From: Bacteroides sp.
GTDB lineage: Bacteria > Bacteroidota > Bacteroidia > Bacteroidales > Bacteroidaceae
DNA: 62,171 nucleotides
Direction: 5' to 3'
NCBI GenBank assembly: GCA_015060765.1
Contig: SUXW01000020.1
Location: forward strand, 1-62,171
Shown here: positions 26,945-36,061 of the stretch, piece by piece
Layout: the number at the start of each line of letters is the position of its first letter
Numbering within the stretch: the stretch's first letter is position 1
Position numbers and translations under genes: made by a program
The notes under the pieces: model-generated
Told to the model about the DNA's origin: nothing
Seen by the model: the letters and a program-made list of their open reading frames with translations, nothing else
Databases searched by the model: none

Positions 26945-26952
26945 CAAAATTA
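26945..26952 (-). promoter_or_regulatory. -7 box of the DUF1573-GH3 unit
   Basis: TAATTTTG on the minus strand, 35 bp before the ATG at 26909. Confidence 0.55.
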
Positions 26953-27017
26953 GTTAATATATTTGATAAATGTATTCATTTAACATTTTTTCTGAATGAA
27001 GTGACATCATAAAACAA

Positions 27018-27050
27018 AAAAGGAGGACTCTTTGATAGAAATCCTCCTTG
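27018..27050 (-). terminator. Terminator of serS
   Basis: AAGGAGGA (27020-27027) pairs with TCCTCCTT (27042-27049). Leftward reading continues into a T run. Confidence 0.75.
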
Positions 27051-27069
27051 GTATGATTGTTGACGTTAA

Positions 27070-28344
27070 TTAGTCGATCAAATCGAAACCGCAATAGGGA
27101 ACAAGCGCTTTGGGGATACGGATACCTTCCGGTGTCTGATTGTTTTCCAACAAAGCGGCTACGATACGTGGTAATGCCAATGCAGAACCGTTCAACGTAT
27201 GGCAAAGTTCGGTCTTTTTTTCAGCGGTACGGTAACGGCATTTCAAGCGATTGGCCTGATAGGTGTCGAAGTTGGATACCGAACTGACTTCCAACCAGCG
27301 CTTCTGTGCTTCTGAATATACTTCGAAGTCGAAGCAAAGGGCTGCGGTGAAACTCATGTCACCTCCGCAAAGGCGAAGGATACGATAGGGGAGTTCCAAC
27401 TTTTGCAACAAACCTTCTACGTGTGCCAACATTTCTTTGTGTGATTCTTTACTATGTTCGGGCTTGTCTATGCGAACGATTTCCACTTTCGAGAATTCGT
27501 GCAAACGATTCAAACCACGCACATCCTTACCGTATGAACCGGCTTCGCGACGGAAACATTGGGTGTAAGCACAATTCTTGATGGGCAATTGCTTTTCATC
27601 TAAAATCACATCGCGGTAGATGTTGGTTACCGGAACTTCGGCAGTAGGAATCAAATACAGATCATCCAATTGGCAGTGGTACATCTGTCCTTCTTTGTCG
27701 GGCAACTGACCGGTACCATATCCGGAAGCGGCATTAACTACCGTAGGAGGCATGATTTCTGTATAACCGGCTTTTCTTGCTTCGTCCAGGAAGAAATTAA
27801 TAAGTGCACGTTGGAGTTGGGCTCCTTTTCCTTTGTAAACAGGGAATCCGGCACCGGTAATCTTTACTCCCAAATCAAAATCAATCAGGTCGTACTTCTT
27901 AGCCAATTCCCAATGGGGAAGTGCATTTTCAGGAAGTGGAGTTTCCATGCCGCCTGTCTTTTCTACCACATTGTCTTCTGCCACTTTCCCTTCGGGTACT
28001 TCATCGTATGGAATGTTGGGAATGGTATAAAGCAGGTTGGTCAAGTCTTCTTGAGCCTTGTCCATTTCGGCCTGAAGCGATTTACTGGCTTCCTTGAATT
28101 CGGCTACGCGGGCTTTAGCTGCCTCTGCTTCTTCTTTCTTACCTTCCTTCATGAGCATACCGATGGATTTTGATATGGCATTCACTTCGGCAAGGTTCTT
28201 ATCTAATTGATTCTGCGCATTACGTCTTTGGTCATTGTAGGCGAGCACTTGCTCAATGGTTTCCTTGGCATTCTTGAAGTGCTTCTTTTCCAAGCCGCGG
28301 ATAACGGCTTCGGTATTGTCTGTAATTTGTTTGATAGTAAGCAT
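27070..28344 (-). CDS. serS: Seryl-tRNA synthetase
   Basis: 424 residues, standard length. Charges tRNA-Ser (and the selenocysteine tRNA where present). The N-terminal antiparallel coiled coil (about 30-100; QNQLDKNLAEVNAISKSIG) binds the tRNA long arm. Class II motif 2 is FRREAGSYGKDVRGLNRLH (about 265-283) and motif 3 is near the end (GIRIPKALVPYCG). Own promoter and terminator. Confidence 0.98.
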   Translation of the reverse strand: MLTIKQITDNTEAVIRGLEKKHFKNAKETIEQVLAYNDQRRNAQNQLDKNLAEVNAISKSIGMLMKEGKKEEAEAAKARVAEFKEASKSLQAEMDKAQEDLTNLLYTIPNIPYDEVPEGKVAEDNVVEKTGGMETPLPENALPHWELAKKYDLIDFDLGVKITGAGFPVYKGKGAQLQRALINFFLDEARKAGYTEIMPPTVVNAASGYGTGQLPDKEGQMYHCQLDDLYLIPTAEVPVTNIYRDVILDEKQLPIKNCAYTQCFRREAGSYGKDVRGLNRLHEFSKVEIVRIDKPEHSKESHKEMLAHVEGLLQKLELPYRILRLCGGDMSFTAALCFDFEVYSEAQKRWLEVSSVSNFDTYQANRLKCRYRTAEKKTELCHTLNGSALALPRIVAALLENNQTPEGIRIPKALVPYCGFDLID

Positions 28345-28382
28345 ATAACTTTCTTCTTTTTGACTTAATTCCTAATAAAACG

Positions 28383-28390
28383 CAAAGATA
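28383..28390 (-). promoter_or_regulatory. -7 box of serS
   Basis: TATCTTTG on the minus strand, 38 bp before the serS ATG. The phased palindrome array begins about 60 bp further upstream. Confidence 0.6.
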
Positions 28391-28450
28391 GATAAAAAAA
28401 TAATAGGATTCTATGTAAACCGGTTATTTTTGAAGCATAATTGTATTAAA

Positions 28451-28533
28451 AACGTTCCGTATCTTTTTAAAAAAACATACGTATCTTTTGATTAAAAGAT
28501 ACGGAACGTTTGAACAAAAGATACGTATGTTTT
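28451..28533. repeat. Four palindromic units phased at 22 bp (array 1)
   Basis: The core CGTA (CGGA in unit 3) begins at 28458, 28480, 28502 and 28524, exactly 22 bp apart. AACGTTCCGTATCTTTT (28451-28467) is perfectly complementary to 28494-28510, and AAAACATACGTATCTTTTG (28472-28490) to 28515-28533, so the two inverted repeats interleave (A-B-A'-B'). It lies between the rpmA terminator and the serS promoter. A sister array is at 61867-61954. Could be cooperative protein sites or a switchable RNA/DNA fold. Confidence 0.8.
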
Positions 28534-28550
28534 GGAACATCATTACGGAT

Positions 28551-28583
28551 AAAAAAAAGAGGATGTACAGTACATCCTCTTCA
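28551..28583 (-). terminator. Terminator of rplU-rpmA
   Basis: GAGGATGTAC and GTACATCCTC form a perfect stem, with eight T residues following in the leftward direction. Confidence 0.9.
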
Positions 28584-28604
28584 ATACGTTTTTTATGTAA
28601 CTGG

Positions 28605-28868
28605 TTATGCTTCAACAGCAGGAATAACAGAGACGATTCTCTTGTCTTCGCGACCTACCTTGAAGTTAACTGTACCATCTACCAAAGCGAAAAGAGTGTG
28701 ATCCTTACCCATACCGATGTTGTTACCAGGATGGAATTCAGTACCTCTTTGACGAACGATGATGTTACCAGCCTTGCATGACTGACCACCGTATATCTTA
28801 ACGCCTAATCTCTTACTTGCTGATTCGCGGCCGTTCTTTGAACTACCAACACCTTTCTTATGTGCCAT
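28605..28868 (-). CDS. rpmA: Ribosomal protein bL27
   Basis: 87 residues. The start [20 protein letters not shown] and the core [20 protein letters not shown] are diagnostic. It sits in the large subunit near the peptidyl-transferase centre. It begins directly MAHKKG without the cleavable Firmicutes extension. It follows rplU by 20 bp. Confidence 0.98.
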   Translation of the reverse strand: MAHKKGVGSSKNGRESASKRLGVKIYGGQSCKAGNIIVRQRGTEFHPGNNIGMGKDHTLFALVDGTVNFKVGREDKRIVSVIPAVEA

Positions 28869-28888
28869 GTCTTCTTACTTTTTAAGGG

Positions 28889-29206
28889 TTAAGCAATTAC
28901 TTGTTTAATAGTTACTTCTGTAAACTGTTGACGGTGACCGTTCAGTTTTCTGTAACCTTTTCTTCTCTTCTTGTGGAATACGAGGACTTTGTCACCCTTT
29001 ACCAACGGAGAAACTACTTCACAAACGACTTTAGCACCTTCAACAGTAGGAGCACCTACAGTTACAGTACCGTTGTTGTCTACCAACAACACTTTTTCAA
29101 ATTCAACAGTAGCACCGTTTTCAGCATTCTGAATGTGGTGAACAAACAGCTTCTTGCCTTCTTCAGCTTTGTACTGTTGACCGTTAATTTCTACAATTAC
29201 GTACAT
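28889..29206 (-). CDS. rplU: Ribosomal protein bL21
   Basis: 105 residues, usual size. [20 protein letters not shown] is the typical start and [21 protein letters not shown] (from about 81) the basic rRNA-binding part. First gene of the rplU-rpmA operon. Confidence 0.98.
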   Translation of the reverse strand: MYVIVEINGQQYKAEEGKKLFVHHIQNAENGATVEFEKVLLVDNNGTVTVGAPTVEGAKVVCEVVSPLVKGDKVLVFHKKRRKGYRKLNGHRQQFTEVTIKQVIA

Positions 29207-29299
29207 TATTTATTAATATTAAACGGTTTTTTCCGCAAGGTGAATCTCTTCGTGAGATTACTTTTCTACCTCCACGGACTCAAATCGGCTGCAAAATTA
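29207..29299 (-). promoter_or_regulatory. rplU promoter and structured leader
   Basis: TAATTTTG (29299-29292, minus strand) is the -7 box. The leader of about 80 nt contains the small hairpin AATCTC/GAGATT and a second weak one (CCGCAAGG region). Leaders before L21 operons can mediate feedback control in other phyla; here that is inference. Confidence 0.5.
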
Positions 29300-29339
29300 C
29301 ATTTTTAATTTGTATCGGCAAAATGTTTTTGCCTCTTTT

Positions 29340-30047
29340 TTATGCAGTTACATTAAAATATTCTTCCAATTCTTGCTTGGCAGAATAGTCACCATTGTCA
29401 ATATCACGGATGATGTGTCCGTGTTCCATCAATGCAATGCGTGGACATACATCTACAGTATGTTCCAGATTATGGCTGGATACAAGGATGGTGGCTCCTG
29501 TCTCTTGGTTGTATTCCTTCAGCAAGTGTTTGATGACCGATTGTGAACTGGGATCGAGAAAGTTGAACGGCTCATCGAGAATCAATACTTGTGGTTGGTG
29601 AAGCATGGCGGAGATGATACCGATTTTCTGCTTGTTACCGGCCGAATAGTCACGTATCAACTTCTTATGACCAATCACTTCGCCATTCATGAAACGTTCG
29701 AATTTGGCTACCCGTTCGTTTACTTCTTCTTTCTTCATGCCATACATTTTGCCCACAAATTCGAAATATTCTTCGGGAGTAAGGTAATCTATCAAGAAAC
29801 CATCGTCAATAAAGGCTCCGGTATGGGCTTTCCATTCTTCATTCTGGGCTACGTTGGTTTCGCCGATATGTACCGAGCCGTTGTCGGCTTTCAACAAGTC
29901 GAGCATCAAGCGGAAAAGGGTTGTTTTCCCTGCTCCGTTATTTCCTACCAAACCAATCATGTCTCCACTTTGAATGGTATATTGGTCAATGTCTACAGCT
30001 ACTTTTTCGCCAAAACATTTTTTGAGTTGTTCTATTTTAATTTCCAT
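29340..30047 (-). CDS. ABC transporter ATP-binding protein
   Basis: 235 residues from the ATG at 30047; a longer start would overlap the permease gene. Walker A GNNGAGKTT (about 34-42), signature YSAGNKQKIG (about 131-140), Walker B VLILDEPFN and switch SSHNLEH are intact. It drives the DUF5687 permease encoded 10 bp upstream. Export direction and substrate are not evident. Confidence 0.9.
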   Translation of the reverse strand: MEIKIEQLKKCFGEKVAVDIDQYTIQSGDMIGLVGNNGAGKTTLFRLMLDLLKADNGSVHIGETNVAQNEEWKAHTGAFIDDGFLIDYLTPEEYFEFVGKMYGMKKEEVNERVAKFERFMNGEVIGHKKLIRDYSAGNKQKIGIISAMLHQPQVLILDEPFNFLDPSSQSVIKHLLKEYNQETGATILVSSHNLEHTVDVCPRIALMEHGHIIRDIDNGDYSAKQELEEYFNVTA

Positions 30048-30057
30048 ATAGTATTGC

Positions 30058-31548
30058 TTATCTTGATGCACGGAAAGCCTCCATGTTTTCATAGCGGCGT
30101 TTCATGAATCGGTTATAGATATTCTTTATCCAGATGTTATGGGTAGCGATGAATGCTAATCCGATAACCGTAAGTAGGGTATAGGCTACTGTTTCAGAGA
30201 ATAGAGTTGTGAACAGCGAATCCAATATGAGGGGAACCCCCATAGCCAAAGCCATAATAATCATTTGAGCAGTGGTGCTGGTCTTGTTACTCTTCATAAT
30301 TGTACTGTTGAGAGGAAGGGTCCGGGTATTGTATACAGCCAATTGCAACAACAGGAAGAATACCACACCTACCGTAAATATCAGATAGGCAAAAGCCATG
30401 AGGAGGGTTATCTTTCCTTTGTATACGGGGAATAACATGAAGAACAACGGAAACACAATAATAAGAGTAGTCAAGTAATATTTGGCACGTAGCAAATTAT
30501 AGATGGATTCCTTACGGCTCATCAGTCCGTCTATGTAGTTCCCTTCAAAAGTCATAACCTGTCCCAAGGTCATAATGGGCAACAACAGATAGTTATAGGC
30601 ACAAAGAAAAGTAATCATGCCGGTACCATCATAGACATCTGTAAAGGCTACTACCATAGAAAAACCAATCATGATAATAAAGGCCATACGAAATTGTGCC
30701 TTGACCGTCTTGTTTCTTGCGATGAGTTTCAATTCCAAACGGATGTATTCACCTACATCACCATATTTGTCCAGGAATTTGTATTCGGATACATGTTTCA
30801 TCTTGGTATCCTTTACTTTTGATATTTCATCGTAAAGCAATTTTTTCTGGATTTCGCGGTTAAGCACAAATAAAGCTACGATAATGGCCAATACAAACAA
30901 GAAACTCAAAGGATTGCCTTCAATGAAACCTTCGCCTAAGTTCATGGTGAAACGGCTGATAGGCAGGCCATCCAATAAAAATTCGGCACAGCCCAATGCA
31001 CCATATACCGCTACTGGAAGCAGATACCAAATGGTCTTTTCACTCATCAGCATCTTGCAAAGCAGATACCAATAGTTGTTCAAAACAAATAGCATCCATA
31101 TTCCTATCAGATAGAGGAACATACCTCCAAAACCGTAGAAACGGATTATGGTCAGGAAAGCAAAAGGTACATAGGTAAAGAACCATATGAAGTTAAATCC
31201 ACTCAACCCCGACTGGATAAGAAAAGTATCAATCAATCGGTTTTTCTTGACCGGCATTAACAAGTAGGGCTTCAATTCCTGAGCTACAGCCGGTTGCCCC
31301 ATAAAACGGATGAGGAAGTCGGCAAACATTACGTATACGAATCCCTGATTCATGATGTGATAAGGTTCCATATTGGGTACAACTCCTTCGAAAAGAGCAG
31401 GAAGCATCACACCTAAAAACAAAAGTATGGCTGCCCAATAGACAGCCATAAAGTACATCAGGAACTTGGCAAAACGGTTGGTATCGAATGCCGGATTCCG
31501 CTTTGCTGCAAGTTTCTGATTTTTCTTGATTATCTTATAAAGGAACAT
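30058..31548 (-). CDS. DUF5687 family ABC-type membrane protein
   Basis: 496 residues with around ten membrane helices (such as YFMAVYWAAILLFLGVML, GAFLTIIRFY-adjacent helices and VGVVFFLLLQLAVYN). The loop DEISKVKDTKMKHVSEYKFLD between two membrane blocks is cytoplasmic. DUF5687 proteins are the membrane partners of ABC ATPases in Bacteroidetes, which fits the neighbour. Third position in an M16-DUF5687-ABC unit counted from the promoter side. Substrate unknown. Confidence 0.8.
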   Translation of the reverse strand: MFLYKIIKKNQKLAAKRNPAFDTNRFAKFLMYFMAVYWAAILLFLGVMLPALFEGVVPNMEPYHIMNQGFVYVMFADFLIRFMGQPAVAQELKPYLLMPVKKNRLIDTFLIQSGLSGFNFIWFFTYVPFAFLTIIRFYGFGGMFLYLIGIWMLFVLNNYWYLLCKMLMSEKTIWYLLPVAVYGALGCAEFLLDGLPISRFTMNLGEGFIEGNPLSFLFVLAIIVALFVLNREIQKKLLYDEISKVKDTKMKHVSEYKFLDKYGDVGEYIRLELKLIARNKTVKAQFRMAFIIMIGFSMVVAFTDVYDGTGMITFLCAYNYLLLPIMTLGQVMTFEGNYIDGLMSRKESIYNLLRAKYYLTTLIIVFPLFFMLFPVYKGKITLLMAFAYLIFTVGVVFFLLLQLAVYNTRTLPLNSTIMKSNKTSTTAQMIIMALAMGVPLILDSLFTTLFSETVAYTLLTVIGLAFIATHNIWIKNIYNRFMKRRYENMEAFRASR

Positions 31549-31556
31549 CTTTACGA

Positions 31557-34373
31557 TTATTTGGCAGATTCATCGGTCATGCTCACTTCTATGGAATTAC
31601 CTTGCTTGAGGAACTTCTTGGCGAACTTCTTGATGTCTTTTACGGTTACTCCATTCACCAATTCTTCATAGTTGTTGTTTACATCTATTCCGTTCCAGTA
31701 ATATTCATTCAAAGCACCTAACCAATAACTGTTTTCCTTGATACTTTCGGCATGTTGCTTGATCATTGCTTCTTTCACTTTAGTCAAATGTTCTTTATTC
31801 GGACCATCTTTAGCTACTTTACGCAATTCTTCAAGAATAATGTCGACCATCTTTTCACGTTTGGCTGGATCGGTGTTGAAAGTAATCTGGATAAGAGCTT
31901 CTTCTGTAGGATATTTCCCTAATTGTCCACTGATGCTTACACCGTAAGTACCACCTTCCTTTTCACGTACTTCTTCTGTATATACAAGATTCATAATACG
32001 GGTAAGACATGTCATCATGATTTTATTCTTCATGTTATAGTCGCACTTACCGCTATTTACAACCACAACAGTTGCCATAGGGGTTTGTTGCTTCTTATCG
32101 AATACTTTCTTATAAGTACCTTTACGGATATCCAATCCCAAATCCTTGAACGTTTCGTTTCTGTTGGTAGCAGGCAAACCTCCTAAATAAGTTTCAATTA
32201 AAGGTTTTGCTTCTTCCAAATTGATGTTACCCACAAACAGGAATGTAAAGTCGCTGGCATCTTCAAAACGATTCTTATACATTTCCATAATTTTGTTATA
32301 GTCGATTTGGTCTATCATGTCGGCCTTAATGCGTAAAGCCATAGGATGATCGCCATATAATGCATAGGTAAGTGTGTCTGATAAGGCTGTCATCGGGTTC
32401 GCTTCTTGATTGGCCATGGCTGCCTTGGCACGTTGCTTGTAAGACTCAAATGCTTCCTGGTCCATTCTTGGAGCAGTAAAGCCTAAGTATACCAATTGCA
32501 GCATTGTTTCCAAATATTTAGGAGAACAGTTACCGGAAGCACCTTCCGACATGGTTCCTACAGAAGTTCCACCGCTTGCTTTCTTGCCGGCAAGCACTTT
32601 GGACAATTCTACATTACTGAATTTACCGACACCGCCTAAACCGATAACTTCGTCCAATACCTTAGTCTGCAGAACATCATCGGTGCCGAATACAGAAGTA
32701 CCACCTGGGCTGAAGGCACGCATAATTATTTGGTCTGCCTTGAAATCTGTAGATTTAACAACGACACGTATACCGTTGGAAAGAGTCAATACTGTAGAAC
32801 CGAATGGACCTTCTTCAGTTTTAATGATTTGTCCAGGTGCAGGCTTTTCGGTCATTAAAGGTTCGTCAGAAACTTTGTCTTCGTAGGCTGTGATGTCTTC
32901 CGCTTTGGTCTTCATCATGATATCCAATAATTCCTGTTCGGTTGGATATACCATACCTTCTTTGTCGGGACCAAAGATATTGATGACAATATTTTCTTCC
33001 TTGATAAGTTGAGGGAGGAGTGTATTAATCATCTCTACCGTAATTTGTGGTACAAATTGGTTGATGATGGCATATTCGTTTTCAATACCAGGAATTGGTT
33101 CGTTGTCAATAAAGTGGCGAACATATTCATTGACATATGATCCATTCTTCACTTTGTTTCGTTCATTGTATGCCGATTCTACGCTCGTCATATAATTAGC
33201 CTTTGCACGTTCATATTCAGAAGCGGTGAAGCCAAATTTGCGGGCACGTTCCATTTCTCGTATCAAAGCGGAGAAGGCAGTTTCAATTCCATCTTCTTTG
33301 GAATTGACCATACCGATAAACGCTTGAGTTGTTTTTGCCACTAAAAAGTCACCATCACCCACACCGGCACTGATAAAAGGAGGATTAGCTTTCTGAACCA
33401 TTTCTCCTAAACGGGTATTCAACATGCTCACCGCCATAGACATCATGTAGTTCTGTACGAAGTATGCCATGGTATTCTTCATTTCGTTAGGAAATGCAGG
33501 ATGCTTATGCCAAATATAGAGAGTGGTGGAAGTCTGTTCCTTATCCTTGGCAATAGCTACGATAGGTTCTTTGTTGTCGGGAACCGGAAGGTATTCGCGC
33601 TTAGCGGGATTTTCGGGCATTTCGATGTGTGAGAACATTTCTTTAATCTTGTTTTCGATTTGATCCACATCAATATCACCAACCACAATAATACCTTGTT
33701 GGTCTGGACGATACCATTTTTCGTAATAATCTCTCAATGCTTGATGAGGGAAGTTATCCACAACTTCCATTATACCGATAGGCATACGATAAGCGTATTT
33801 GCTTTCCTGATAACATTTTGGGAAAATTTGTTCGTACATTCTCATCATGGCATTTTGTCTGCTTCGCCATTCTTCATGGATAACCCCACGTTCATTGTCT
33901 ATTTCTTTCGGGTCTAATGTCAAATCATTGGCCCAATCGTGTAGAATAAGCAAACAAGAATCTACAATGCTTTCACGGATAACCGGTACATTCGAAATGT
34001 TGTATACGGTTTCTTCAATACTTGTGTAAGCATTCAGATTTTGTCCGAAACGCACACCGATAGTTTCTAACCAATTGATGATTCCTTTACCTGGGAAATG
34101 AGTTGTACCATTGAAACACATGTGTTCCAAAAAGTGTGCCAATCCTCGTTGATTATCTTCTTCCAAGATGGAACCAACCTTCTGGGCGATGTAAAAATCT
34201 GCACGGTTTTCGGGTAATTCATTGTGTCGAATGTAGTAAGTAAGTCCATTATCCAATTTACCGATACGTACGTTCGGATCAATAGGGAGAGGAGGCATCT
34301 GTTGGGCAGACGCAATTAATGAGGTTCCCAATAAGGTCAGGGCAACCAACATTCCTTTCATCATTTTTTTCAT
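31557..34373 (-). CDS. M16 family zinc metallopeptidase
   Basis: 938 residues with a signal peptide (cleavage near ASAQ, 24). HFLEH (80-84) is the inverted zinc motif HxxEH, and the distal Glu is in ERGVIHEEW near 160. Two M16 halves follow one another; the second (from about 520) lacks HxxEH, as usual for a full-length pitrilysin-like chain. Periplasmic breakdown of peptides is likely. Its stop is 8 bp before the DUF5687 gene, so processing and export may be linked (inference). Confidence 0.9.
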   Translation of the reverse strand: MKKMMKGMLVALTLLGTSLIASAQQMPPLPIDPNVRIGKLDNGLTYYIRHNELPENRADFYIAQKVGSILEEDNQRGLAHFLEHMCFNGTTHFPGKGIINWLETIGVRFGQNLNAYTSIEETVYNISNVPVIRESIVDSCLLILHDWANDLTLDPKEIDNERGVIHEEWRSRQNAMMRMYEQIFPKCYQESKYAYRMPIGIMEVVDNFPHQALRDYYEKWYRPDQQGIIVVGDIDVDQIENKIKEMFSHIEMPENPAKREYLPVPDNKEPIVAIAKDKEQTSTTLYIWHKHPAFPNEMKNTMAYFVQNYMMSMAVSMLNTRLGEMVQKANPPFISAGVGDGDFLVAKTTQAFIGMVNSKEDGIETAFSALIREMERARKFGFTASEYERAKANYMTSVESAYNERNKVKNGSYVNEYVRHFIDNEPIPGIENEYAIINQFVPQITVEMINTLLPQLIKEENIVINIFGPDKEGMVYPTEQELLDIMMKTKAEDITAYEDKVSDEPLMTEKPAPGQIIKTEEGPFGSTVLTLSNGIRVVVKSTDFKADQIIMRAFSPGGTSVFGTDDVLQTKVLDEVIGLGGVGKFSNVELSKVLAGKKASGGTSVGTMSEGASGNCSPKYLETMLQLVYLGFTAPRMDQEAFESYKQRAKAAMANQEANPMTALSDTLTYALYGDHPMALRIKADMIDQIDYNKIMEMYKNRFEDASDFTFLFVGNINLEEAKPLIETYLGGLPATNRNETFKDLGLDIRKGTYKKVFDKKQQTPMATVVVVNSGKCDYNMKNKIMMTCLTRIMNLVYTEEVREKEGGTYGVSISGQLGKYPTEEALIQITFNTDPAKREKMVDIILEELRKVAKDGPNKEHLTKVKEAMIKQHAESIKENSYWLGALNEYYWNGIDVNNNYEELVNGVTVKDIKKFAKKFLKQGNSIEVSMTDESAK

Positions 34374-34455
34374 TTTCTTTTATTCGTTTTTGTATAATTG
34401 ATTTGTAGATTAGACGAATGTATGCTATAAAAAACTACATGCGTTAGCTGTTTTT

Positions 34456-35403
34456 TTATAATAATCCGTTGGCTGATAAAAATCTTTCGGCTTCAATAGC
34501 AGCCTTGCAACCGCTTCCTGCGGCAGTAATGGCCTGACGGTAGTGTGGATCGGCTACATCACCTGCTGCAAACACTCCCGGTACTTTTGTTCGGGGAGTT
34601 CCTTCCTCGGTCAGAATATATCCTACTTCATCAGTTTCTATCCATGGCTTGAACACATCCGAATTCGGTTTATGCCCGATGGCCAAGAAAAATCCGTCGA
34701 TGGCTATATCATAATGTTCTTCATCGGCTTCTCCTTTACGCTTAACCAGATGAACGCCTTCTACACCGTTCTCACCAAACAATCCTGTAGCGTTGTGTTC
34801 AAACAATACTTGTATTTTGGGATGATTCATAACACGTTCCTGCATGATCTGTGAAGCTCTGAGGTAAGGCTTGCGTACAATCAGATATACTTGTTTGGCA
34901 AGACTTGCCAGGTAAATGGCTTCTTCGCATGCTGTATCACCACCTCCTACAACGGCTACTGTCTTCTTGCGATAGAAAAATCCGTCGCAAGTAGCGCAGG
35001 CACTGACTCCCATTCCTGCATATTTCTGTTCATCTTCCAAGCCTAAATATTTAGCTGATGCGCCTGTAGAGATAATAACGGTTTCGGCTAACAATTCTTT
35101 TTCGTCATCGATGGTAATCTTGTAAGGACGTTCACTGAAATCCACTTTAGTCACAATTCCTGTACGGATTTCTACTCCAAACCGTTCTGCTTGTGCCCTA
35201 AGATCGTCCATCAATTGGGTACCTCCAATTCCTTCCGGGTATCCAGGAAAGTTTTCAACTTCGGTAGTGATGGTCAACTGTCCTCCTGGTTGCAATCCTT
35301 CATATAAAACAGGGGAGAGATTAGCTCTTCCTATATAAATAGCTGCGGTATAACCAGCAGGTCCTGATCCAATTATTAAGCATTTTACTTTTTCTGTATT
35401 CAT
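34456..35403 (-). CDS. trxB: Thioredoxin reductase
   Basis: 315 residues. FAD motif GSGPAGYTAA (about 12-21), redox pair CATC (about 135-138) in GVSACATCDGFF, NADPH motif VVGGGDTACEEA and C-terminal FAAGDVADPHYRQ. It keeps thioredoxin reduced using NADPH. It lies third in the ftsK-lolA-trxB unit. Confidence 0.97.
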   Translation of the reverse strand: MNTEKVKCLIIGSGPAGYTAAIYIGRANLSPVLYEGLQPGGQLTITTEVENFPGYPEGIGGTQLMDDLRAQAERFGVEIRTGIVTKVDFSERPYKITIDDEKELLAETVIISTGASAKYLGLEDEQKYAGMGVSACATCDGFFYRKKTVAVVGGGDTACEEAIYLASLAKQVYLIVRKPYLRASQIMQERVMNHPKIQVLFEHNATGLFGENGVEGVHLVKRKGEADEEHYDIAIDGFFLAIGHKPNSDVFKPWIETDEVGYILTEEGTPRTKVPGVFAAGDVADPHYRQAITAAGSGCKAAIEAERFLSANGLL

Positions 35404-35433
35404 AATCTAATTATTTTCCAAGTAATTTTATGG

Positions 35434-36045
35434 TTATCTTAAATCTATAATTTCAACTTGTGGATATTGTTTGATATCAAATTCAAAAGTCTTGTCACTT
35501 AACCGTTGGTGCTGTTGGTACGAAGTAATTTTAAATTCAAACGGCTCTTGTGAATCGGATATGATTTTGATGTTCAATGGCAAATAACTTTCGGATATAA
35601 ATAGAATAATGGAGGAGAAACTGGATTGTTCTTGAGGTATCAATTCTATTTCATAACCTTTTCTGCCATTTATGTTTTTTGTACCATGATATTGATACTT
35701 GTAACCTTTCTTGTAGGTTTGCATCAAAATGTATGGGTTGATACTCTGTAGTTCCTCTAAAGTAGGGTTGCTGATATTCACTTCTTCGGAATCAGCTATA
35801 TAACTCCATTGTGTCTTCCCATTATACCATGTTTGTATTCCATTGCAGTTCAAATAGAATTTTTCTTCATTCATCAATAACAGACCCTTACTGCTTCCAT
35901 CAAAACTGGCTCGTATACCCCCAGCTTTTTTCAAAACAGCCTCCACTTTATTCAGAATAATCTTTGCTTGATCGGATTTTTGTGCATGTAAACCAAAGGA
36001 AATCAAGCATAAAATCCATACTAAAAAATGTTTTTTCATTGTCAA
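35434..36045 (-). CDS. lolA: LolA-like periplasmic lipoprotein carrier
   Basis: 203 residues with a signal peptide (cleavage near GLHAQ, 22). LolA-type pattern: KAGGIRASFDGSSKG, FYLNCNGIQTWYNGKTQWSY and the late segment KQYPQVEIIDLR. It should carry lipoproteins from the inner to the outer membrane; a hydrophobic pocket is implied by the family only. It follows ftsK by 16 bp. Confidence 0.85.
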   Translation of the reverse strand: MTMKKHFLVWILCLISFGLHAQKSDQAKIILNKVEAVLKKAGGIRASFDGSSKGLLLMNEEKFYLNCNGIQTWYNGKTQWSYIADSEEVNISNPTLEELQSINPYILMQTYKKGYKYQYHGTKNINGRKGYEIELIPQEQSSFSSIILFISESYLPLNIKIISDSQEPFEFKITSYQQHQRLSDKTFEFDIKQYPQVEIIDLR

Positions 36046-36061
36046 CGGTTTATGAATCCTT

